A stretch of DNA of 23,066 nt from an uncultured Clostridia bacterium. Lineage in GTDB: Bacteria > Bacillota > Clostridia > UBA1381. Below the pieces are notes generated by a model, which did not search any database, was not told the origin of the DNA, and was given only the letters and a program-made list of their open reading frames with translations. Positions within the stretch are counted from its first letter, which is position 1. Each line of letters begins with the position of its first letter. Both the position numbers and the translations under genes were made by a program. The DNA is taken from NCBI GenBank assembly GCA_934476675.1, contig CAKSOE010000041.1:1-23066 (forward strand). Reading direction: 5' to 3'. Of the stretch, positions 1 through 5,441 are shown piece after piece.

Positions 1-696
1 CTCATTCTTTGATGACAGCTTTAAAAAACTGCATCCCGATTTGGTATCCAAGAAAAGCGATAATCCGGATATTGATAGAGTCGCAATGCTGTTTACGGCT
101 CCGACAATATCAGTTTTGACCTCCGTCTGCAAATCCGACAGCTTACCTACGTCTTTAAGGTATTTGCTGCCGTCGGATTCGGTGGGAATTTCGGCATCAT
201 CGGCAACCGGTTCATAGTCAAAAATCTGCGCCGTGTATCTTTTGGAATTTAATCCCTCTCCAAGCTGCACAGCCGTTATTCTTGAATAGTTGGTTGCGCC
301 GTTTCCCACGTCTATCGTCTCTGCGGTACGTGCATTGTAACCGCCTGCAAAGCCGTTGTCCGTTTCAGCCTTGTACCCGACTGCACCGCCGAGCTGCGAA
401 TATGTTTCGCCGCCGAGCGATGCGCCCTTTCCGCCGGAATATGCGTTATTTCCCACCGCAACGCCGCTCGTTGTGCCTGCCGTACGCCCTGCGGCAAAGC
501 CGCCGTACGCCGTCTGCGCATTCGCTTTTTTTGCAAGCTCCGCCGTCATTACCTCGGTTTCTGCTTTTTTGTCAACCTCACCCTTTAATTCGGTGATGTT
601 ATCCTTTACCAATCCGAAATTGGTTTTGACGGCTTTCCACCAATCCAGTAACAATGTTTTTCCGTTATAGCCGTCCGACCAGTCTTTCCAATTCAT
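1..696 (-). CDS. Phage tail-fibre-like protein with YadA-head-type repeats (3'-partial)
   Basis: The reading frame opens at ATG 694-696 after a strong ribosome binding site (GGAGGT, 702-707) and stays open to the left edge, giving at least 232 residues. Residues about 1-60 begin MNWKDWSDGYNGK and continue with a charged, heptad-like stretch (DNITELKGEVDKKAETEV) that suggests a trimeric coiled-coil stalk. Residues about 62-125 are rich in Gly/Ala with spaced AxG motifs (GVAVGNNAYSGG, GGAVGYKAE, FAGGYNA), the pattern of YadA-type left-handed beta-roll heads. The later segment KLSDLQTEVKTDIVGAVNSI matches a motif I know from phage tail and receptor-binding proteins. Inference: a surface-recognition tail protein of a prophage or tailocin-like remnant. 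No transmembrane segment or signal peptide is visible. The true C terminus is outside the window, so the family assignment is by motif only. Confidence 0.6.
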   Translation of the reverse strand, partial: MNWKDWSDGYNGKTLLLDWWKAVKTNFGLVKDNITELKGEVDKKAETEVMTAELAKKANAQTAYGGFAAGRTAGTTSGVAVGNNAYSGGKGASLGGETYSQLGGAVGYKAETDNGFAGGYNARTAETIDVGNGATNYSRITAVQLGEGLNSKRYTAQIFDYEPVADDAEIPTESDGSKYLKDVGKLSDLQTEVKTDIVGAVNSIATLSISGLSLFLDTKSGCSFLKLSSKNE

Positions 697-701
697 TTTT
701 A

Positions 702-707
702 CCTCCG
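702..707 (-). promoter_or_regulatory. Ribosome binding site of the tail-like gene
   Basis: On the minus strand GGAGGT precedes ATG 696 by five bases. This near-consensus site fixes the start of the tail-like gene and shows it can be translated independently of the small upstream ORF. Confidence 0.75.
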
Positions 708-740
708 TTCCGCCGCCGCAGCGGCTCAAATTTAGTGTTG

Positions 741-763
741 AAACAAGCCGATTCTGCTTGTTT
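741..763 (-). other. 8-bp perfect hairpin between the small ORF and the tail-like gene
   Basis: AAACAAGC (741-748) and GCTTGTTT (756-763) are perfect inverted repeats with a 7-nt loop. The structure sits in the leader RNA between the stop of the 21-codon ORF (767) and the tail-gene start (696). It is not followed by a U-run in the minus direction, so it is not a convincing terminator. It may be an mRNA stability or translation-control stem. Confidence 0.4.
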
Positions 764-766
764 CGC

Positions 767-832
767 TTATATTTTTATACATTTGTCAATGCCGAAGCGG
801 CTGTTTTCTTCGCATAGCCGTACATTCGGCAT
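767..832 (-). CDS. Small 21-codon leader ORF upstream of the tail-like gene
   Basis: ATG (830-832) to TAA (767-769) encodes 21 residues, starting MPNVRLC and ending DKCIKI, with two cysteines (7 and 18) and mixed charge. A purine-rich ribosome binding site (GAGAGGAGAG) ends 8 nt upstream, which is unusually good for a chance ORF. An in-frame GTG four codons earlier (at 841) is an alternative start but lies right against the binding site. The ORF lies inside the long leader that runs from the 1071-1099 promoter to the tail gene. The region can also fold: TGCCGAA (790-796) pairs with TTCGGCA (825-831) and CGGCT (798-802) with AGCCG (816-820), so most of the ORF lies inside a hairpin. I do not recognise the peptide. 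It could be a regulatory leader peptide or a small tail-module protein. Confidence 0.35.
   Translation of the reverse strand: MPNVRLCEENSRFGIDKCIKI
790..831 (-). other. Nested inverted repeat in the leader RNA
   Basis: TGCCGAA (790-796) pairs with TTCGGCA (825-831), and inside it CGGCT (798-802) pairs with AGCCG (816-820). The fold buries the start codon region and most of the small ORF. This is directly visible. A regulatory role is inference. Confidence 0.4.
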
Positions 833-851
833 AGGCTTCACTCTCCTCTCT

Positions 852-867
852 GTTTCGATTGCGAAAC
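852..867. other. Short perfect hairpin GTTTCG-ATTG-CGAAAC
   Basis: GTTTCG (852-857) and CGAAAC (862-867) form a 6-bp stem with a 4-nt loop just upstream of the small ORF's ribosome binding site. Its position would let it influence initiation at that ORF. It has no U-run after it on the minus strand and is weak as a terminator. Confidence 0.3.
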
Positions 868-926
868 TATAATTTTAAAAAAAATAGACGTATTTTAATT
901 TGCAGGCACAAAGACAAGCCGTTGTC

Positions 927-1013
927 AGCGCTTGTAACATTAAACCGCATGCTATAACCGTACAACTATGAGACAGTGTACCCGACCTATTGCGGCAAAG
1001 AGAGAAAGCGCTT
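927..1013. promoter_or_regulatory. Two AGCGCTT boxes, one resembling a CcpA cre site
   Basis: The same palindromic core occurs at 927-933 and 1007-1013, 80 bp apart. The second, in its context at 1002-1017, agrees with 14 of 16 positions of the consensus WTGNAARCGNWWWCAW that I know for CcpA cre sites. The first agrees less well. Both lie downstream of the minus-strand promoter, where a bound repressor would act as a roadblock. The rest of 697-1199 is described in neighbouring entries; no further gene is visible in it. Confidence 0.3.
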
Positions 1014-1070
1014 ACAATTCTTCCCGATTGCCCGTTCAATTAATTTTATTTGTGTTTCGTTTTCATTAAC

Positions 1071-1099
1071 ATTTTAACATATTTTTCTTATATTGTCAA
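1071..1099 (-). promoter_or_regulatory. Sigma-A promoter reading left toward the tail-like gene
   Basis: On the minus strand a perfect TTGACA (1099-1094) is separated by exactly 17 nt from TAAAAT (1076-1071). This is one of the best sigma-A matches in the window. Transcription would begin near 1064, leaving a leader of about 370 nt before the tail-like gene at 696. AT-rich tracts between it and the divergent promoter may act as UP elements. Confidence 0.7.
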
Positions 1100-1142
1100 T
1101 AGTTTTTAAGAAAAATATTTATAAAATCGAAACTTTTTTTTC

Positions 1143-1171
1143 TTGACAAAAGTTTATTTATATGATAACAT
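1143..1171 (+). promoter_or_regulatory. Promoter of the S24 repressor gene
   Basis: TTGACA (1143-1148), a 17-nt spacer and TAACAT (1166-1171) form a promoter divergent from the tail-gene promoter, about 45 bp away. The TTG of this -35 box can be misread as an in-frame start codon of the repressor. Confidence 0.6.
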
Positions 1172-1176
1172 ATCAT
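1162..1176. promoter_or_regulatory. Operator-like perfect inverted repeat over the -10 region
   Basis: ATGATA (1162-1167) and TATCAT (1171-1176) are perfect inverted repeats around a 3-nt centre, overlapping the -10 element and the start-site region of the repressor gene. This is the usual position and size for an autoregulatory operator of an HTH/S24 repressor. Binding by this protein is inference. Confidence 0.5.
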
Positions 1177-1199
1177 TAAAAAGGCGGGGTGAAAACGGA

Positions 1200-1748
1200 A
1201 TGTTCGGAAAAAATCTGATGTATGCAAGAAAACAGCGCGGATTTACGCTTGAACGGCTTGCCGATGTGTATAACCGCAGATTCGGCGGAGGGTTAAGCAA
1301 AGGTACGCTGTCAAAATACGAAAACAACAAACAGGAACCCATGATTTCCACGGTAGGAAATTTATCGGCGATTTTAGGGGTAAGCGTTGACTATCTTTTA
1401 AACGGGGAGGAAAGCGATTATATTGACATTTACGCTTTTGACAATACATCGCCCGTTTTGACGCGAAAATTTCCGATGCTCGGAAAAATTGCCTGCGGCG
1501 AACCGATATACTGTGATGAGGGATATGAAACCTTTGTTGAAACAAGCGCGGATATAAATGCGGATTTTTGTCTTACGGCAAAGGGTGACAGCATGATAAA
1601 TGCAAGAATTTTCGATGGGGATATAGTGTTTATAAAGGCACAGCCGCAGGTTGAAAACGGCGAAATCGCGGCAGTTATTGTAAACGATGAGGCAACGCTG
1701 AAAAGGGTGTATTTAAAATCCGACAGAGCAAGGCCGTTGCTTTTATGA
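1200..1748 (+). CDS. S24/LexA-type HTH repressor with damaged C terminus
   Basis: The start is ATG 1200, placed about 9 nt after AGGCGGGGTG, giving 182 residues; a TTG at 1143 is rejected because it is the -35 box. Residues 1-70 are an XRE-type HTH (LMYARKQRGFTLERLADVYN, LSKGTLSKYEN, ILGVSVDYLL). Residues 90-170 are an S24 peptidase fold with a Cys-Gly cleavage site (C99-G100), the catalytic serine in GDSM (S131) and the catalytic lysine in ATLKR (K168). Such proteins control prophage lysis/lysogeny or SOS-like responses and inactivate themselves by cleavage. The protein stops early with RARPLLL. The next frame (1718-1762) reads IRQSKAVAFMSYVK and then a stop, which is the usual C-terminal signature of the family. 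An internal deletion with frame change is therefore likely. Both catalytic residues remain, but the final strand of the fold is lost. Confidence 0.8.
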   Translation: MFGKNLMYARKQRGFTLERLADVYNRRFGGGLSKGTLSKYENNKQEPMISTVGNLSAILGVSVDYLLNGEESDYIDIYAFDNTSPVLTRKFPMLGKIACGEPIYCDEGYETFVETSADINADFCLTAKGDSMINARIFDGDIVFIKAQPQVENGEIAAVIVNDEATLKRVYLKSDRARPLLL

Positions 1749-1762
1749 GCTATGTAAAATAA
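1718..1762 (+). pseudogene. Out-of-frame C-terminal remnant of the S24 repressor
   Basis: Read one frame away from the repressor, 1718-1762 gives IRQSKAVAFMSYVK followed by TAA. LexA/S24 repressors commonly end in a GKAVAF-like strand plus a few residues. Between K168 and this tail, roughly 20-25 residues expected for the family are missing. It is most simply a remnant left by a small deletion. Confidence 0.5.
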
Positions 1763-1959
1763 ACGGCTGTTCTTTATCATTTTTCATATGCCTGTTCAGC
1801 GTTAGTAAGCGCCCTTGCCAAACTCCAAACATGGCAATCATAACAGAAACAGCAGGAAACCCCTGAATGTATTTATATTAACACACCGCTATTTCAATTC
1901 TCTGTTTTTTGCCATCATAGTACGCTCTGCTCAATGTTACAGTACAACTCTCACACGCC
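1763..1959. other. Intergenic stretch between convergent ends; no gene recognised
   Basis: The repressor (+) and the GH105-like gene (-) converge here. I see no strong terminator hairpin with a U-run on either strand. A minus-strand frame from about 1900 to 1750 is open for some 46 codons (including MFGVWQGRLLTLNRH), but it has no clear ribosome binding site and no recognisable family, so it may be degenerate sequence. Confidence 0.3.
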
Positions 1960-2951
1960 CTAAATTAACGCCAATATACTTAGTGCCTGACCATACAAAG
2001 TATGTCTGCACGGAATATCCATGTATTCATGAATATTCTTCATTATCGGCGTACCCGTTGAAACGTGCATAACCTCTCCGTTACCATTCACCGATTGGCT
2101 TACGATATTCTCCGCCAATTTACACATTTCATCATAATCGTTTACAATTCCCAACCGCTGCGCCGCTTTTATTCCCGCCGAAATACCGGCTGTTGCCGAA
2201 ATTTCGGTGTATGAATCCTCACAATCGAGAACGGTTGCAAAACCGCCTGTTTTTCTTTGAAGCTTTGATAATGCAATCACATGTTTTTTTATATATTCTT
2301 TAACTTCATCTATTCCGTCAAACTCACCCAGCAATTCTACTATCTCGCAAGCGGAATATATTATCCAGGCATTTGCCCTGCCCCAGTGAATACCGCTTAG
2401 ATGATTTTCGGTTATACAGCTGTAACCATGGCAGAACAATCCGCTGCCGTCACTCAGATATTTAGGTGTATTTTAAGCTGATTGACAGCAAAATCTGTAT
2501 ATGCTTGATTTTGGGTGTACTTCCCGAGTTTTGCAACGAACAGAACCGCCATAAACAATGTATCTGCCCATATCTGCTGTCTGAACGCAGGCACGTCCTC
2601 TGTAACGGTATGCTCCAGTCCGCCGCAGGCGGTAAGCGGCGCTTTTCCGACGATATATTCCGCTGCTTCAAGGCAGGCATTAAGATATTGCTCATTCCCC
2701 GTTTCGTGATACAATTCTGCTATGGTAAGCATCGGCGCCGACGAATTTATTGTAACGGTGTCTTTTGCTTCATCAATATGCCTGTTCGCCCAGCCGATTA
2801 GAAAATCCATGTATTTTCTTTTGCCTGTTGCCTTATACGCTTTCCATATTCCGTACAATCCCACGCCCGGAACCCAATCGAAGTTTTCAATATTCATCTC
2901 CCACTGCCGATCATTTCCGTAAATTACTCTGTCCGCTATTTTTTCAATCAT
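1960..2951 (-). pseudogene. GH105/GH88-like unsaturated uronyl hydrolase, frameshifted
   Basis: Two minus-strand frames together make one alpha/alpha-barrel protein of about 330 residues. The start is taken as ATG 2949-2951 (MIEKIADRVIYGND), after AAAGGA about 12 nt upstream; an ATG at 2963 lies too close to that site. The first frame carries WVPGVGLYGIWKAY and QQIWADTLFMAVLF, where the Asp corresponds to the family catalytic Asp. It then stops at NQLKIHLNI (2454). The second frame continues the family pattern YLSDGSGLFCHGY, IHWGRANAWIIYSACEIVELL, and ends YGQALSILALI. The break is at about 2462-2468, where adding one base would restore IHLKYLSDGSG. GH105 enzymes remove the unsaturated uronic acid left by polysaccharide lyases, in the cytoplasm. 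The gene is the last of the operon. Decay or a sequencing error are both possible; GH88 is an alternative family. Confidence 0.75.
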
Positions 2952-2971
2952 TTTTATAACCATTCCTTTCC

Positions 2972-2985
2972 GTGCCGTAAGGCAC
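2972..2985. other. Short hairpin before the GH105-like gene
   Basis: GTGCC (2972-2976) and GGCAC (2981-2985) form a perfect 5-bp stem with a GTAA loop, directly upstream of the AAAGGA ribosome binding site. It may influence translation or be part of the adjoining repeat element. Confidence 0.35.
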
Positions 2986-2992
2986 AAAACCA

Positions 2993-3096
2993 AAGTCTGA
3001 AAGAAAATCGTCCGGAGTGCTGCTTTGCAGCGAGTGGCGCTGTACGTTTGTACCGCCCCGAGCAAAAAAGTGCTATGGGCGATTTTATTCAGACTT
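2993..3096. repeat. 104-bp cruciform element with long terminal inverted repeats
   Basis: The outer arms are 2993-3013 and 3077-3096. AAGTCTGA and TCAGACTT match perfectly, and AAAATCG/CGATTTT continue the pairing with a small offset. Inside lie two further stems: GCTGC-TTT-GCAGC (3019-3031) and GGCG-CT-GTAC/GTAC-CGCC around a GTTT loop (3036-3057). The whole element fills the gap between the EamA gene and the GH105-like gene. It looks like a miniature inverted-repeat element or a processed mRNA structure. No ORF is inside and no U-run follows on the minus strand. Confidence 0.55.
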
Positions 3097-3123
3097 ATGT
3101 TCCTCATATTGTGTTTTTTTCGA

Positions 3124-4014
3124 TTATAATACATTTATGATTATCAATGCCGCAAAAGATAAAATAATACCTATAATTGCTTTTGCTGTAAGCCGCTCAT
3201 GGAATACGACGGCAGACATAACGGACGCAAGTATAAGCCCTCCTCCCTGCGACAGCGGATACAGCTGTGCGGACGGCAGATATTTTGCGGCGCAGGTTTT
3301 GAGATATGAATACAGGAATAAACATACCGACATTATCAAAACATATTTTATAATCGGTTTTATATTAAATGTTTCCTTATTATCCGAATGTGGTCTTAGA
3401 ACCAAGAAACATATAATGAGTATTATCGCCGAAAAAAGATATGTATAAAAGTTAAAAACCGATATCGGAATATCGCTTGTAAGCTTAACAAAAAGTTTTT
3501 GCGAAAAATCCGACAAACCGTTTGATATGCCGCATATCAGCAGAACGATAAAAGATGAAAGCGTTATTTTTTGTTTTATTGTGTTGTTGTATGAACATAC
3601 AAGGCACACAGACGCTATCAGAACTGCCATACCTATCACTGCATTAATTTCTATCGCTTCACCGAAGAAAACCGCACACCCTGTTATGGGAATTAAAACT
3701 CCGAGCATACAAAAAACATCCAGCATCATATATGCGCCTTTTTTTAACGAAACAAGCCACAAAACCGCAAAGGCAGAATTTGCCGCGCCGGAAAGCAGTG
3801 TTATAAGCAATACGGTGCGGTTTATTTTAAGAAAACCCATTTTTCCGCTTACCGCAAGCACGCCCAATCCGATCACAAAGCATATCACCATTCTGATTGA
3901 ATTAAACAGCATCGCATCTTTATATTCATTCACATATCCGCTTGTTTTCTTTGAGCAATATCCTTTCGTTATAGCTGCCATAAGTGCGGCAAATAAAAAT
4001 ACATATCCCATCAT
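3124..4014 (-). CDS. EamA/DMT-superfamily membrane transporter
   Basis: The protein has 296 residues and about ten hydrophobic helices in two repeats of five, the DMT/EamA layout, with a length normal for the family. It starts MMGYVFLFAALMAAITKGYCSKK. The second half has the usual late motif of the family, LPSAQLYPLSQGGGLILASVMSAVVFHERLTAKAI, where a glutamate in FHERL lies near the end of helix 9. Two adjacent ATGs (4014 and 4011) follow a G-rich site (CGGGGGACAT), and either could start. DMT proteins export or import small metabolites, drugs or sugars; the substrate cannot be read from sequence. It sits 25 bp after the GH39-like gene and is clearly co-oriented, so a sugar or sugar-derived metabolite is a reasonable inference. 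Confidence 0.75.
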   Translation of the reverse strand: MMGYVFLFAALMAAITKGYCSKKTSGYVNEYKDAMLFNSIRMVICFVIGLGVLAVSGKMGFLKINRTVLLITLLSGAANSAFAVLWLVSLKKGAYMMLDVFCMLGVLIPITGCAVFFGEAIEINAVIGMAVLIASVCLVCSYNNTIKQKITLSSFIVLLICGISNGLSDFSQKLFVKLTSDIPISVFNFYTYLFSAIILIICFLVLRPHSDNKETFNIKPIIKYVLIMSVCLFLYSYLKTCAAKYLPSAQLYPLSQGGGLILASVMSAVVFHERLTAKAIIGIILSFAALIIINVL

Positions 4015-4039
4015 TATGTCCCCCGAACCTCAAAACAAA

Positions 4040-5416
4040 TTATATTTCAATCACCGAAACAGCATTTCTGTCGCAAAGTACCATCGGATAATCGGAATAC
4101 GGCAATCCCTCGAAATAATAAGTATTTTCGGTTATATCGTTAAATTCAACATCATATATATCACCGCTTAGCATATCAATTACTACCGGTTTGTCAATTT
4201 CAATTATGCCATGTCTGCGTTCAACATTAAGCCAAAATCCTTCTTTTACGGGCATTTCATCCTCTATCCTTGCAGGGACATAATAAGCAAAGTACGGCTT
4301 TCCGTTTATCCTATAAGCCATGCACTCTTTTGCATAAAAATTATCACGATCTCCTTCATATCCCGATGTAAGCATACAATCAAAGCTTTCAACGTCGCCG
4401 CTGAAAAATGCAGATAATCTGCTTATTGTTTCATATGACTTTTTCGGAGTATATGTAAGACCGTTAAGGATTCCCTGTGCTGCCGGCTTTGCAAGCGTTT
4501 CTCTCGCCTTTACATATGCTTTTTCCCACATATCGGCAATCTGAAAGAATGAGCTTAACTCAATCCCCTCATGTGCCTCAATAAAGTACCGTCTCAGCTG
4601 CCACACTGCCTGCTGACGTTCACTGCCTTGTTTTACGGGTTTGAGCCAGTGGTTGTCCGGAAACCATGACGGGAATCCGCTCTCCCCCTGCCAAAGGCTT
4701 ACATCTTCAAATCCATATCGTTTTAAAAGTCTTTTTAAATGCGATATGCTCTCTCTGTAATTGTTTTCCGGACTTAGCGAATAGGCATGATAAGCAAAAA
4801 AATCTATATCTTCCGGTTTCAATGCGCTTATAAGTTTCTGTGCATATTCGAAATTAAATCTGGATATGCAGGCTCCTATTTTAGCCTGCGGTATAACCTC
4901 ACGGATAACATTTCCCGTTTCATGCACCAGAAGCGCATATTGCTGCGCATTTCTTTCGCCCGGATACCAAAATTGATCACAGTCCGGCTCATTCCAAATT
5001 TCAAAATGCTGCACTCTGCCGCAGAAATGCTGCGCAAGTGCTCGTACATATCTTTTCCACGCGGTCATAGCTGCGTCGCCGTACAGTATCGGAACACAGC
5101 CCACAGCCGTCGGATTTGAAATATTATCCATATAAAGCGGGTTTCCGAATCCGACATTAAACCACGGTATTAACCCTCTTTTGCTCAGATTATCAATAAT
5201 ATCATCAAGCCATTGAAAATCATATTTTCCTTTTTCCTTTTCACATTTTGCCCAGCCGGTCTGACAGCGCGCATATTTAACTCCGCTGCTGCCAAGCAAG
5301 TCATAACACTTATCCGCTTTAAACATATCCCTGTCCAGACATTCAAAACCCACTCCCACGAATGAGTTATTTATTTCATTAGATTTATATGTTCGCATTC
5401 TGCCTATAACTTTCAT
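4040..5416 (-). CDS. GH39-like (clan GH-A) glycoside hydrolase
   Basis: This 458-residue protein has no signal peptide, so it is probably cytoplasmic. It is a TIM-barrel glycosidase. The early part reads KYARCQTGWAKCEKEKGKYDF and WLDDIIDNLSKRGLIPWFNVGFGNP, typical of GH39 and neighbouring families. The acid/base glutamate is E143 in HFEIWNEPD; the likely nucleophile is E245 in LWQGESGFPSW. Residues about 370-458 form a small beta domain. GH39 enzymes include beta-xylosidases, which would fit imported xylo-oligosaccharides. GH5, GH30 and other clan-A families share the NEP motif, so the family is probable rather than certain and the substrate is inferred from context. Start ATG 5416 has GAAGGA 8 nt upstream. 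The gap to the upstream toroid gene is 25 bp. Confidence 0.7.
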   Translation of the reverse strand: MKVIGRMRTYKSNEINNSFVGVGFECLDRDMFKADKCYDLLGSSGVKYARCQTGWAKCEKEKGKYDFQWLDDIIDNLSKRGLIPWFNVGFGNPLYMDNISNPTAVGCVPILYGDAAMTAWKRYVRALAQHFCGRVQHFEIWNEPDCDQFWYPGERNAQQYALLVHETGNVIREVIPQAKIGACISRFNFEYAQKLISALKPEDIDFFAYHAYSLSPENNYRESISHLKRLLKRYGFEDVSLWQGESGFPSWFPDNHWLKPVKQGSERQQAVWQLRRYFIEAHEGIELSSFFQIADMWEKAYVKARETLAKPAAQGILNGLTYTPKKSYETISRLSAFFSGDVESFDCMLTSGYEGDRDNFYAKECMAYRINGKPYFAYYVPARIEDEMPVKEGFWLNVERRHGIIEIDKPVVIDMLSGDIYDVEFNDITENTYYFEGLPYSDYPMVLCDRNAVSVIEI

Positions 5417-5441
5417 TTTTCATATCCTTCTAAAACTAAAA

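Noticed and set aside
741..763. Rho-independent terminator before the tail-like gene
   Set aside because: The stem is good, but no U-run follows it on the minus strand.
282..872. Overlapping plus-strand frames over the tail-like gene
   Set aside because: They are Arg/Pro/Ser-rich shadow frames with no ribosome site; the minus-strand frame has motif support and a strong site.
1143..1199. Extended N terminus for the repressor starting at TTG 1143
   Set aside because: The TTG is the -35 box TTGACA, the stretch covers the promoter and operator, and ATG 1200 has a good ribosome site.
1..1762. Diversity-generating retroelement around the tail-like gene
   Set aside because: No reverse transcriptase and no template/variable repeat pair is visible in the window.
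1750..1900. Short minus-strand ORF with MFGVWQGRLLTLNRH
   Set aside because: No ribosome site, no family, and a stop directly upstream; probably degenerate sequence.
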